A stretch of DNA of 64,000 nucleotides from the NCBI RefSeq assembly GCF_021018805.1, contig NW_026960607.1, forward strand, positions 1,180,501 to 1,244,500. The letters are read 5' to 3'. The notes beneath the pieces are model-generated. The model was not told where the DNA came from. It did not search any database and saw only the letters and a program-made list of their open reading frames with translations. The position numbers were made by a program, and so were the translations under genes. Of the stretch, positions 49,176 through 62,029 are shown piece after piece. Position 1 is the stretch's first letter, and every line of letters starts with the position of its first letter. Source of the DNA: Prinia subflava (lineage: Eukaryota > Chordata > Aves > Passeriformes > Cisticolidae).

Positions 49176-52100
49176 TTTGTCAAAACCCTTACTGAGGCTC
49201 CCTAGGCAGTTATTTAATTTTCAACAAAATTTGCTATGAGAAGCATTTCTGTATTTCTTATTTTTGTAGTTCTTACTTTTGTTCTGTTGGATATTAGCAT
49301 GGAAACAAGTTCTTTTCATTAGAAGCTTATTCTTTACCTGGAGCCATAACATTTCCACTGAAAAATGACAATGTCACAGAGGCAAATCAAAAGAGGTTAT
49401 TCTGTTTAAAAACTGGTGATTGCAGAGTTGTTCTAAAAGTGAGAAACAGGAGGTATCTCAATGATTGTTTCAGAATGGAGTTTCCCATGTTCTAATTTTC
49501 TTTAAAATGAAAACCAGATTAGAATGTTAGAATTCATTCCTTCACTCTGTATACACACCTTACTTATAGTATTACCCACTGCATAGCCTCTGTAACTTCT
49601 ACAGATTCATGAGGCAGAGCAGCCCACCAACTTTTATCCATGTTACTGAAAATAACCCCTTCTGAATACAACTTCAACACTTTTCTTTAACAGGAGCACA
49701 GACTGAACAGCTATTGACCACTTCCTCGAGGTTAGTCAGGAGAATCAGCAATTGAGTGGTGAGCAAAGAGCAACATAACCATCACTTGCCATGTAAATTA
49801 GGCCAAATACTCAGACTAAACAGTACAATCATGACAAATAACAAAGGAAATCACAGAGACATAGAAAATAATATTGCTGAACTTTTGAAATTCCATTGGT
49901 TTAAAACTAGTTTGTTTCATAAGCCAGTGTTCATGAAATAACTATAGAACAGGGAAGAATTATATTTGAAGTCAGATTGTTTCACAATTACTTTTTTTAG
50001 CCTCTCCAAAGCAACAGGGAACAGTTGCAGTAGCCATCTTTAAGAGGGCTAGGACAAGAGCAGGTGAATAAAGGAAAGGGAAACTATTGAAAACTACTAC
50101 ATCAATAAAATGCAATGATACGTTTCTAGAACAAAGAAGGCTGAAGGATGCATGCATATGACCTCCACAGAACAAGGGATTTCATCTAGGTCAGAAGAAG
50201 AAAGCAAACTTCATGATATAAGCAGACATCTTAGAATCACTGAGGTTCAGATTATAATCTGGGTTTTGTTCCACAGAAGTAACATAATTCTAAAGAATTC
50301 CTTTTATGAACAAAACCTGGAGATCAAGTCATAGTTTTTAATCTTAGAACATCACATCTACCACAACATCAGGCTAATAAAGGCACCTTGAATACATAAA
50401 ACAAAACAATTTGGCAAGTATGGTAAAATTTCAAAACTAAGCTTATTTTAGAACCTTTATTCTAAGGTTTAAATTCATATATTTAAATCAAAGATGTGTC
50501 TTGGCATAGTAATAAACTCAGAAAAAATCATATCCAGAGGGTGCTGGAATATTCAAATTAGGCTATCCTTATGGCTATCTGGAAATATTCAGAGCAAAGA
50601 CAAGCTTGGCAGGAAAATCTAATGGACAATTGCCTCCATTTTTCTGAAAGAGTCTTAGTCTTTTTGAAATATTTCAAGACTATGCTCCACCCCATCTGAT
50701 TAAAAATCCCCAACCAAACAAAAAACCACAAAATAGAATGAATCAAGATTTGGAAGTTGTCTGGGTTGAGAGAAGGTGTGGAGCTGAGCACTGTGTGGGC
50801 ATGGCCAAGTTGTTGCTCTACAACATGCACCTTGTCATCAGGAAGGGGTGGTTTTGGGAGGAAAAACTGGCTGCCACTCCAGAATTGTGAGATCTTATCT
50901 GGAGTTTAATTTCTGTATGGTGTTAAAACCAGCACAGAAGTGAATCTCTTCTGTCCCCTGGAGCCAATATACTTAAAATATAACAACTTACCTTTCTAGT
51001 GACTCTACCTTAATAAGCAAAATAACAATCAAACAACAAATTTAAAGCATCAGGTACCTCTGAGCCCCTTCTCCAATATCACCAAGATATATTCAGCCTT
51101 CTTATGTGAATGGTAAGTCTCTACATCATCTAGATGTGTTGTCTTCATCTTCTTTCTAACAAGAATGCAGAATAAAGTACAATATCTTTATGGATGGTTA
51201 TGTCTGTATATAAGGGGAAAATACAGTAAGCAGTAACATAAAAGAGTATGAAAACATCACCTTACTGTGTTTCTTATTGTACTGCAAGTTGTGAGAAGTG
51301 GATAAACAAGGGCTAAATGGGATCCAATCCCATTTCCTACATTGCAGGGAAGTCTGCAGGCAGCATAAGATAAATTACCCTAGTCATAGGTCATCTTTAA
51401 TGTTTATAGAGCACTTTCCTTGTGAATGATCACAGAGTGAATCATGAATGTTATAAACAAATTACATTAACATGCATAGTGGCTTGCACTTGACAGAAAT
51501 ACCAATAAAGGGAATTCAGTATGCAAGTAATACATACAGTTTCTTGGCTAAATAATAATTTTGCTTTCATAGACTGAAAAATTACTTTACAAAATCAGAA
51601 ACTGGCAAAATTTTATCATTCTCTACCATCTCAAACAAAAGTGAGTATCAATACAACAGTCTCTGGCTCCTGGCCAAGAGTCTCTATCTCTTTCCTTCCT
51701 AGCCTTTAGCAGAAGTTTGCTGTCCAGTTTAATCACCAGATACAAACCTTGAATTACTAGTCTTCTTTAGACACACTGGTTATTCATACTAGAATTTTGA
51801 GCTAGTTACTACTAGCAAGTTGGGGTTTGTGTTTTGCTGTTTCATTTGTTGTTTTGTGGTGTGGTGTGTTGTGTCATGTGTGTCTCCCCTCTCCCAGTTT
51901 CACAAACTTCTGCCAAAGAACTATCACAGAGATACACCAGACTATTGATTTGGGGGTGTGGGGGGTGGTGGGGAGCATGATATGGTGTAAGGCATATTTT
52001 TGGGAGAAATGCCTTTGCTTTCTATCCCCTCTCCTCTGCAAATAAATTTTACCAACTTAGAATCATTCTACTGGATTCTGACCAAGAAGCAACTGTAGGT

Positions 52101-53079
52101 TGTTTACTAAACCAGGTTTAGCATGCTCCCATGTAAATTCCCACTGTCTTCTTTCATGCATGCCAGGAAACCCAGCCATGAGAATTGAAGCCATATTGTG
52201 ACTGACCCAATTTCCTGAAGGGTAGGTGTCTCAATGAATCAGTTTGTATTTTCAAGCACAGACCCGCAAACCAGGCAAGTGATTGAAGCTAATGGGTGTT
52301 ACATTTTTATAGTCCTCTTACATTCAGTGCCTCTATGCCTAGCTACATCTGTTACCCTTTTCATGTCCCTAGTAATGCTCTGTTCCAAGAGCCTTTGCAG
52401 GCCAACTGACCATATACAGACATGTGTCCAAATTCATTAATGAAATTCTACATTTCATAAAAGCAACTCCATTTCATGTCGCAGCTTGGGTACCACATTC
52501 TCATTGAAACAGATATCTGTTATTGAAAGAGAAATCACTACCACAAGAAAACTTTTTGTTCAGAGAACTACTGTGGAAGAATGAAGTTTGGACTTTAAAT
52601 CATGTCATTTCCAGCACAATTCCTGATTTTAGTGAAACTATATAACAGCAGGGAAAAACAGTTTCAAATGTTCTCCTATGCCATTCCCCTCAGATGTATA
52701 AAGGACATGCTCTTGTTCAACAGCCTTTACATGGTACTAAGACAGTGTTAAATGCCCTTCTACAAAGCAGGCAAAAGTCAGTTTTAGCAGATTTTTTTCA
52801 GTCATAGTGCTTTGAGCCTATGCTTGTTTAGAGAGACTAAAAATAATAATTTAAAAAACCCCCAAAAAAAACAGGGACAAAAGAAAGAGGGGAGAAAAAA
52901 AGGTCATTTCCATTCCTGTTTTTCACTATAAAATTTCAGACATTCATTTCAAGTTGTGGATAATTTAAAAGAAGTAGATTGTGGAATAATATTATTACTT
53001 TCCTTATTGTTTTTGGCTCTTATATACCATAACATAAGCATCTTGCATAGCATTCCCATATTCCTGGCTATTCAGAGTT
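49176..53079. other. Non-coding interval
   Basis: AT-rich, no gene or transposon recognised on either strand. Confidence 0.6.
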
Positions 53080-53085
53080 CACTCA

Positions 53086-53455
53086 TGTTGCCATGGTTTT
53101 TCTGAGATTTTTTAAAGCCTTCTACTTGCTTGTAAGATGGAGTTAGTTCTTTAGCTACTGTTGCAATATTAAGGGTCAGTCTTTCACTTTCTCACACTTT
53201 AGAACATAAACAACCTTTCTTGTTTTTGTTCACTGTCCTTTGCTTACATATTTCCAGCCTGAAAACAATGTTGGTTGACAGCTGGCATAGCCAGTGGGGT
53301 GAAGGGGTAGTAACCCCAAGAGCCAATGTGCTTTCAGACCCACAAAATTATAAAAGGAAAGAAATAAACAGGCTAGCGCTCTTTTTCTCAGTGGGGAGCA
53401 GCTTTCACTGAAGACCTCTGCCTCTGTGTGGTTGATTATTGCGTTCCAGGCAACA
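53086..53455 (+). mobile_element. Family C-related solo LTR, 370 bp
   Basis: TGTTGCCATGG ... CCAGGCAACA, flanked by a perfect direct repeat cactca (53080-53085 and 53456-53461). TATAAAA at 53349-53355 and AATAAA at 53363-53368. It shares gcttacatatttc and gttgacagctgg segments with family C, but is more diverged. Confidence 0.85.
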
Positions 53456-53461
53456 CACTCA

Positions 53462-54236
53462 TATTCTGAAAACAAAATTCAGTGCTTTTTCTTTTGTTTT
53501 CCCTACCATTTCTGCTTCACAGATCTCTGCTGGTTGCCTTAAAACCATCAACATTAGTCTAAAAGAGCAATATGGAGTGTCAGAGATGAGAGAGGAAGTT
53601 GATACAAAACTCTGCAGTTGTATTCCTCTGCCTGCAGTGCACATGGAATTAAGTTTTCATCCATATGAATACAGCATTGAAGCACTTTTCTTTATGAAAA
53701 CATGACAAAAATAAAAGCAGAACTGATCAGTGCACATGAAATATTTTGAATTATTACTATCTTGAATTGTTATTTCTCTTAGAAAAAAAATTCTCAACTT
53801 GTTAGCACAAAACAAAAACAAGCAAACAAAATAGCCTGCATACCCTTAATACATAATACCTATGCTATTACTATAGGTAATACGGATAATCCAAGCAAAA
53901 TTGTTTCTTAAAATTTCCAGTGCAAATAAGTATATTCAACATCTGCTATTATAGTTGCATCATCATAATTTATTGAAATCCAGGAACTACCACCTGCTAA
54001 AAGTAGATTATTTTCCAAGTACAGCAGTGTTTTTATTATCTTGGAATTAGAGGATATGCACATATCAAAAAAATTGATATTAATTTGAAAAAAGTTTAAA
54101 TATGCATAGCTCAAAGCAACTCTGGGTGTTATAGGTATTTGACTTTCTGATTGCTCAGAATGAAAGTAAAAAATGTTTTTTCCATTTCTCAAATGAAGCA
54201 CAAACGCTTCTGGGTTCATTTTGCTAGGTTGTATCA
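53462..54236. other. Non-coding interval
   Basis: AT-rich; nothing recognised. Confidence 0.55.
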
Positions 54237-54740
54237 CTCAGGCCTTAGAAGGCTTTGGAGGAATATTTCATGGACAGGATAAAGGACCCCAAAAGAGACT
54301 CTGACTCCCAGCTGCAGTTCAAGACGTTTATTCCAGGTGGTGTCCGGGGGGAAAGAGGGCGTGCACAGAGGAAGAGGGTCTTTTCTTAGCTTCTGCCAGG
54401 GAGGGGCAATTTGGGGGACAGCCAATAGGGTCAGAAAGGGGAGGAAGGGTTAAACTACATGGTTATAAGCTCTAGGGGTCCCTGAGGGGGGAGAAACCAT
54501 TCCATGATGGCAAAAATGAGAGCAAACTTTATTCTTCTAAATTCTACTTTTATAGAGTAGTTCGGTACAAAGAACATGATGGGTTATTCAGCGTCTACAC
54601 CCTTTAGTAAACATTTCTTTCCAGTAAGCATGTTGGAAAAACACCACCTGCAGATGGTTTCTTACTTCCTAAGGTTTGTTTGAATTCCTCCTTTAGATTT
54701 CTCAGGCTAACATGAGAAAATTGCTCGTCTGCCTTTCACA
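54237..54740 (-). mobile_element. LTR fragments, two poly(A) blocks
   Basis: The minus strand shows one LTR-like block starting TGTGAAAGGCAG (at 54740) with ctctataaaagtag and aataaag (about 54520-54560), and a second downstream block with ggaataaacg (about 54330) followed by a U5-like end. No matching direct repeats were found, so these may be nested or truncated LTRs. Boundaries are approximate. Confidence 0.5.
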
Positions 54741-54746
54741 GAGACA

Positions 54747-57700
54747 CTGGCATAGCCTGAAGCCTAAGTTCAGACCAATGTCAGGCCCACAGGCAGTTAT
54801 GCTGCAGACCAATTTGAGGTGATACCCAGCGACCATAAAGCAACAAGGCATAACAGTAATACCTGAGCAGCTTTCCTTGCTCACAATCACCTCAAGAAAT
54901 CTGCTGATTTCATGAAAAGTCATGTTAATTACTCCAAATCTGCTCTTCAACTACTTCACATCATGAAGCCTTGATATCTGCCTGGAAATATTGGGGAATG
55001 TAATTTATTTGTGTGCAATGTTAGTACAGGGCATAGGATTAGGCATCTGAATTTACTTGAACGGATGCTGCCAAGTGGTCATCACTCTGGATCTTAAGTC
55101 TCTTGCCCTTTGATTTAAATACAGATACCTAATTATTGTCCCCCATCTTTAAAGGTTACCCTGTCTGGGGATTGATATGAAATCCTGTTTGTTAGCGATA
55201 ATTAGTATATACAGCATTGTGACTGTTGCTTCATTAACTAAAATACATTTAGACTTTGATTTATATTGTGCATTTTTAGCTGCATCCCAGCATCTCATTT
55301 ATATTTCTTGGTTTAGTCACCTAATGGGCTACAGAGTTTAAGGATTTGTCTGTAATAGTTCCCAAATCTCTATTTAGGTCGATGTACTGATGCTCATTTT
55401 TCATTTAGCAGCTATACAATGTCCCTTTTTTTTTATCCAAGCTCATTAGTCTGCATTTATCTGCATTTGTCATCCATGAGCCAGGTGCATTTATTTTTTA
55501 CATCATAATGTGTTGCATTGCTTTTCTTCATTTGTGATTCTTTCTAAGTACAGCTGATAGAGTATTAGGAACTAATCCCAAACTCGCCAAGCCGCTATAT
55601 TTCTTTTTACTGATTTGAAGAAAACAAACACTGAGGTTGGTTCTGTACAATTTATACAGTGGTCTACAACAACTTGGACAAGTATTAGTAAATCACAAAA
55701 TCTTCATTATTACTCTACATTCATGAATTATCAACCATAAATCATTGCTCACATTGTCCTGTCTGATATTTACTGTTCTTTAACTTTTTTTTTTTTTTTT
55801 AAATTTCTAAAATGATTGTCATCCCATGGCAAAGAAGAAATTGGCATGATGTGTTGAGGCAAGTAAGCGTATACCTCAAATATCAATAATCCTATTTCAC
55901 ATACCTGAAGTGCACTTACTTATCTGAGGGTGAATGGTTTTCTTTCATTAGCACAACTGTTTATACTGTGCTTCTCAGATGCATGTGCAAAAATGAGTGA
56001 ATAGTCTATGAATGGCTACACAAATGGACATTGATTTCTTGCCTGTTGATACATAACCTTATCATTAATTTTTTTATTCAGTTTACAACTATATGATTCA
56101 ATTGAATCATATTATACTGCTTGGCAAGGTATAGAACTCTGATTATTAATCAGATACCTCCTTCAGATATCTGCTGGAAGCACAATCTTATCTACATAAA
56201 ACACTTTTCGTATGGGTTTCTATTCTTATTTATCACTACATTCCACTCAATCTGATCAAAACACCATCATATAAATCACTGATGATCTTAAATGTGCTTT
56301 CCTACAGTATTATACTCTTTAAAATCTTCAGGTTTGTTTGTTTATTTATTCATTCAATCGTCTTTTCTCAAAAGAAGGAAGGTTCTGACTTCTGTTGCCT
56401 GGACTTTTATGCACAACTCCAATCATTTGGGGAAAACATACAATTTATAGTGCTCTTTTGGATACAGTATTTAGCACATTCTTAGTGAAGTCTGGCCTGT
56501 AAGATTTATTCAGCAATATCTAGAAATTTGCAGACAGGCACAGTAACTAAGTAAATCCTGGAGACAGGAAAATATATTTCTCATTAGATAAAGATGGACA
56601 GATACACGCAACAGTAAAAGTGTATGAAAGTTATCTTTTTATTTACATATTTAAAGATGTTTTCCAAAGCAGCCTTAAAAAATCTGCTCACACATTTAGT
56701 GCATGAGAAGCTATTAATGAAAAATACAACTGTGTAAATTAAATGCATGAATGGGGGAGAGGAAGAGTGCTGTTCTGAGCCATGTCAGAGACATTTTCCC
56801 TGCTGAATGAGAAATGGTGTAAGCACAGTAGTTCCAAATCTCCTGTAAAGCAATAGACTTTTGGCAGATAGATCAGGTCTGCACAGACAGAAGATCCAAG
56901 ATTAAACAAAACATGATCATTACCACAGAATGGTAACTACTCAAGAGAAAACAATTCTTAGTAAGTTGTTCTGTCCCTGGTCATTGCATTAGCTGTGTAA
57001 GCCCTCCATTACAAGGTGAATGCTAGGTTCTCTTTCTCTACTCCTATACTGAAAAAATATTGATAATTATTAAAAAAAACCTCCATCAGCCTTGAATATT
57101 ATGAACCCTTTTCTGTTCTTTTGTTCACATCAAATCCCCTCTGATTCTGTACTACACATTTTTACTTGCATACTGCAATTCCATTAATAATTTCTTAGGG
57201 AAAAAGCTAGTGTATAACTTTCAGATCTTATTTAAGCAGGTATTTTAATATTGATAATACATTTAATCTAGAAGGCAGTCAGAGCCAAGTATCTTGATAA
57301 ACTGATACTGATTTGTTTAACTGCCCTAAACAAAATTGATATTATAATTTCTCTTGTTGATTAGTAAATGCTTTGTTTTTTCTGGCTTTATTTTTAAATG
57401 GTTGGCAGAATATTTGGGGGAAATGGAAGTATCTTTTGAAAACCACAACATCAATTTTTTAAATTTTTTTTTTCATGTTATGTTTAGAACTGTGTTCATT
57501 GCAAATATTTATACTCTCACAAAATATAGTGATGAGATTTCCAAAAAATAGATTTAATAGTTCCCTTAGAGAATATGAAAACTATTTTAGGAAGAAGTAA
57601 CTGTGAATTACACACAATGACACCTATAATATTCATGTGGAAAATGCACAAGCAAATGTGAAATTTATGAAAACCCCCAGTCATTTATTGTTCCTCAAAA

Positions 57701-59004
57701 CTGAATGAAATCATAAAATTGCTGCTGGAACATTCTCAGCAGGCTTCAAATGGACTTTTCAATTATGTAAGAGTCATTCACCATCTGTCAACTCCCATAG
57801 CTGGTCATTTGTCTATATGATGACTCACTGCAGGGTGCTGTAAGTATCACCATTATTTAATCAATACTCTATTTGCACCCCTCTTGACAGCTTGTGTCCA
57901 TATCATTCATTCATTGTCAGCCCACCATCAACATGGCAAGAAAGGCATCTCTGGCTGCTGTCTCATGGCAGCTGCTGCCTTTGGACACATCTGTCTTGCA
58001 TCCATCCCATCACCGCTGAGTCCATTCCCATTGCTGCATAACCACAAAGCTACTTCAGCCCATGCTTCTCCCAAAGGAATGGAAACTTGCCCAGGGAAGT
58101 TGACATCTTGAGAAAAGACAATCATCTGATATAAAGAAAGAGTGAAAAGGGGATACTGTTTTCCTTTCCATGGAGGTAGAGCCTCTCCACGGAAAACTTC
58201 AACAAGGTCGAGTGCAAGGAAAATTGCATGGATGTTCCTTATTCCTCATGTAGTTCAAGTTGTTCCTTGTGAGAGAGAATTTCTCTTCTCACTCCTCTCA
58301 TGCAGGAGATCATGGAATCAGGTACACTCTGTGGAGTGGAAATACCTGAGATTATTAATTAAAAGCTGCCTGCAATGCTGAAATTTGCTGAGTATGAATT
58401 CTGACTAATTTGCTATGACCAACATGGGAAGGGTCTGTAGAGAGACTAAAAAAGGAAAACTTGTGAGATTAAGTTGCAACAAGAGTTGCAGGTATGTTTT
58501 GAAAAGAAGCTTCTATTATACATCACATTTTCAAATTTTATTAACTCATGCAATTAAAATTCTCATAGAAAATCAGCATATATTACTACAAAGTCATTAC
58601 ACTGGCATCCAGTTTATCTTTCCTTGTAATCTGGTAGTTGTATGCCATCCCTTTTCCCTAGGAAAGTTGAGAAAAGGTCTCCTTTGAAGTCAGTTCTACT
58701 CTGTATGCTTTATGCAAGTAACCAGTCTGGATGAACTGAATCAAGGGCTCTTTATTCTGTGTGAGAGGAATCTGTTAAAGAAAAAAGTTTCCACATGGAA
58801 TAGTCATTGAAAAGGATGTCCTAGCCTCTCTTGGAGGATATACTTACAAATTAACTAACTTTCACCAGTGAGGGTAGAAAGGAAGGAAAGTGCAATGTTT
58901 CTTTAAGCAGAGAAAGGAACACACATTTGCAACAGACTTCCATTTGGTTAGTTAAATTTTACAATGGCATAAAATATGGTTTCTAGATTTGTTATTAATT
59001 AACT
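54747..59004. other. Non-coding interval
   Basis: AT-rich DNA with a short T run near 55787-55800. No gene or transposon recognised. Confidence 0.55.
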
Positions 59005-59010
59005 GTAGAG

Positions 59011-59611
59011 TGTGGCAGTGCATTATTTTTAGTTTATTATGATTTCATATTTGTTGTAATAACTCAGTTTTGCGTACCCCATTTTCCTTCTTTATGTGCC
59101 CTTAATTTAGTTCTATGTACCCCTATCCCCCTCATTAGTATTCCTTTGTCTCCTTCAGTTGCTTTAAGTTATGCGTGCACCTGTTATGTTATGTGACTTT
59201 CAGTTATCTGTCTATTATCTTTCCCGCCTTATGTAAACCCATCCCACACATCCTGGATTGGTTTCTGTTAGCTTTACCCGCGGATGCAACACCCTAGATA
59301 CAGACCCTAATTGGTTGCTTTAAATTTACCGCTCCCTTTACCCCTCCCCTAAGCCTGTTGTATAAAACCCACTGCCCGAGCCCTGCTCGGGGCTTCTTGG
59401 GGTGTTGTCTTTTAGTTGCTCATCTCCTTAATAAACCTCTTCAGTTCACCCCAAGACCCGTCTCGCCTCCACTCCATCTGTGCTTCCGAAATAGACACTG
59501 CCGAGAACATCGGAGTCCCTAGGTGGGGAGGTGAGAGCTCCCCAGGGGGGAAGGTGTCGCACCCCTGGCCGCTGTGTGCCCTGGGACTGAAGAGAGTCAC
59601 ACACCGCGACA
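59011..59611 (+). mobile_element. Family A solo LTR, 601 bp
   Basis: TGTGGCAGTGC ... ACACCGCGACA with a perfect direct repeat gtagag (59005-59010 and 59612-59617). TATAAAA at 59361-59367 and AATAAA at 59430-59435. Confidence 0.88.
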
Positions 59612-59617
59612 GTAGAG

Positions 59618-60147
59618 TTTTGAAATGTATCAGAAGTGAGGGTCAGCTACATAAATGTTAATTTCACTGGTAGAATGAAACAGAATTTAAAGTTCAATGA
59701 GAACCGCTTATCTGAAGTGGAAATAAGAAAAAAGTTATTACAACTTCTAGTGGTATAGGTGTACAGGTGTTAAGATTTAACCCTGCTCATGGGAGAGGTT
59801 GAAACAATTCTCCTCAATAATGAAGAATAATAAGGATAATGGTATGAAAATCATAGATCACCTTCTGTTTGCACTCAGACTTTCATAAATCATTACTCTC
59901 TGACATAAGGTTAATCAGTGTATACAGATCCCAGATTTCCCAGGTCTTTTCCTCTTCTGGCTTGTTTTCTGCCTCCACAGAAGGAAGAGTCACCGTGGAA
60001 TTTGGATGACTCTACTCTTTTCCCTCAGCTCAACACAGAGCATCCCTCTGTCACTGATGAAGCAACAAAACACCTTTCTTAGTTATTTTAAGTTAAATAC
60101 TCAAAAGCTAAAAGTGTCTAAAATATAGGAAGCAATTAGTATTCTAG
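59618..60147. other. Non-coding interval
   Basis: No gene or repeat recognised. Confidence 0.5.
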
Positions 60148-60591
60148 TGTTAGCGTAGGAAAACATATAACTACACAAAGGCGATCATATGCGGTTCTTT
60201 ATTTGAGCGTGTGGGACACAGGGGCATGGAATGCCTAAATCTTGTGCCCAAGAATACAGAGATGTTTTGTGATTTTATAGCTTCAAGTTATATGTAAACT
60301 AACACCTACCCCTAGATACTGGTTCTCCTATTTCTTAGTTACTATCTTAAATCATACTTATGCTTTACCTTGAGTTATACTTGATTTGGTTAAAACAATG
60401 CTTCTCAATTATCTCCTGGGCTGGAGTCACACTTGATTCAATTAAAACAATAGTATGAGGCTGGTTGCAGAAAGCTGATGTTTGTTCCAAGGCCAGGCTG
60501 CATCAGGTTTCAGGCCGTGCATCTTCTACCTTCTCCTCACCACCCGCAGTTAGCTTATACAGAAATTATTATTTTTAACTCTCCACTATCA
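60148..60591 (-). mobile_element. Gamma-like 3' LTR
   Basis: Starts TGATAGTGGAG after the purine tract; TATA complement at 60273-60279 and poly(A) complement at 60198-60203. The end (…GCTAACA at 60148) is chosen only because it gives a TG...CA block; it could be some tens of bases off. Confidence 0.55.
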
Positions 60592-60908
60592 TTCCCCCCT
60601 TTGAAAGTATTTCACTCTAATATACTAAGTGTAAATGCTTTCACTTAATACAGTCCATTTGGCTTTAAAGTTTATACTGGATGTTCAGCTTCAAATCTTT
60701 GGTTGTCATAGGCTTTGTTCCGGATGTTGTTGCGGATCGAAGGCGCTGGATATGGATTCCGTGCCAATGCCTTCATTATGGTCTTGTTCTAAGATGCCTT
60801 TTTCTGTATCTCTATCTTCAGGATTCTGTAAACTAACTAAATTGCTAAAAATATAATTAGTAAAATTATCAGATTTTCAAGGATAGACTTTATCTATGAA
60901 CTCACATT

Positions 60909-61232
60909 CTATCCTAATCCTTTAAAGATTTTACCTAACCAGCTGGTAGCTAAATATTTTTGTTCTTTTTGTCCCTCATGCTCTATTTGTTTTAACTGGC
61001 TGATATCATGCTCTACATCTGCAGTTACATTTGGGATGTGGATGCAGCAATGGTCAATTTGTCCTTTTAAATATCTACACACTCCGTGTTCCCTCAAGAG
61101 TAACATATCTAAAGCTAAACGATTTTGCAGAGTCATTTTGGTGGTGGCTTGTAATTGCATGTTGAGTTCTTTAAATCCTTCTTGTGTGATTCTTGCTAAT
61201 CTGTCTACCTGACCTGTGAATCTATATAGCAT
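60909..61232 (-). pseudogene. env: env: TM ectodomain remnant with immunosuppressive-type motif
   Basis: A 107-residue open frame on the minus strand. It contains the heptad-repeat region, an immunosuppressive-type segment (LQNRLALDMLLLREHGVC) and a cysteine pair (HCCIHIPN) followed by the second heptad region (ISQLKQIEHEGQ) and the pre-membrane part (SWLGKIFKGLG), where it stops before the membrane span. Nine residues lie between the first Cys and the CC pair, three more than in the usual CX6CC motif. It was part of a class I fusion protein; it is now anchorless and without a recognisable SU. Confidence 0.78.
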
Positions 61233-61239
61233 TTCTCTA

Positions 61240-61632
61240 TTTCAATAATTTGCAACGGGACCAAACAAGGATTCTAGGGCCCACCCAATTTTTACTCCAC
61301 TAGAGGGTTCCTGCCAAGTGTCATCTGGGTTCTTGTCCTCTGAGACATCTCATTTTGCTTTTATTTGCAAGGGCTCACTGCTCCCGTTAAATGGGGATTT
61401 CTTCCAAATTGGACATAAAGTGGGAAGGCCCAGGGTGATTTTTCTTACCTCCCCGTCCACAGGCAAGTGTGTTGTCTATGTGCCATCACTCATTGCCCAT
61501 ACAAACGGTCCTGGACTTCGAATTGTACTCCTGCTACATCCTACTATAATCTTGGAATCTATTTTGCTTTGTTTGTGTCTAATCTTCCTGCAAGCACAAC
61601 TGATTTGTAAGGCTACTGCCAATGGTGACTGT
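61240..61632 (-). pseudogene. env: env: degraded SU sequence of the gamma-like ERV
   Basis: Minus-strand translation gives short Env-like pieces in more than one frame, broken by many stops. It is assigned by its position directly upstream of TM and by continuity; little direct similarity can be shown. The adjoining family B LTR cuts it at 61632. Confidence 0.4.
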
Positions 61633-62029
61633 TGTCGAACCCTGGAAAGACTGGGGACTAGAGTAACGTGAGACCAAACCAGTATGGTTTCCAGCACGAA
61701 CTCCGCTTTATTCCGCGAGATGGCCGGTTAAGTACAGAGCAGATAGTTTACAGTAGCAGGTGCATTGTGATAGGCGGTGAACATACAGAAGTATGTAAGC
61801 AATCTAGGATTAAGGTGGCTACGGAGATCTAGTGCCATTACCTCCATGCTGCGAGTGGCCATACCTTAACACATACCTAGCAGGAGATAAGTTTATCTGC
61901 TACTACGTATGCTGAACGTTCTGCGGCCTACTAGGCCCAGGCCTGAGGCCTAGTTTGGCCTAGTCTGGAATAGCTCAAATGGTATCTGTGAGCATATCAT
62001 GCCCACGATACCTGAGAAACTCGACCACA
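61633..62029 (-). mobile_element. Family B 3' LTR
   Basis: Starts TGTGGTCGAG after the purine tract (complement about 62030-62048); poly(A) complement at 61707-61712; ends ...GGGTTCGACA at 61633. It shares tttgagctatcc and gggcctag-type repeats with the LTRs at 11786 and 14277. Confidence 0.8.

Larger units (their letters stand above)
60148..61632 (-). mobile_element. Gammaretrovirus-like ERV, 3' part, decayed
   Basis: On the minus strand: degraded SU sequence (61632 to about 61240), TM (61232-60909), a broken anchor region, a purine tract (complement 60592-60602) and an LTR (60591 to about 60148). The family B element at 61633 has interrupted it, so its 5' part lies beyond the window or is lost. 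Many stops in SU show age. Confidence 0.7.

Noticed and set aside
55000..58990. Several 60-90 codon frames
   Set aside because: Lengths expected by chance in AT-rich DNA; no motifs, splice context or similarity recognised.
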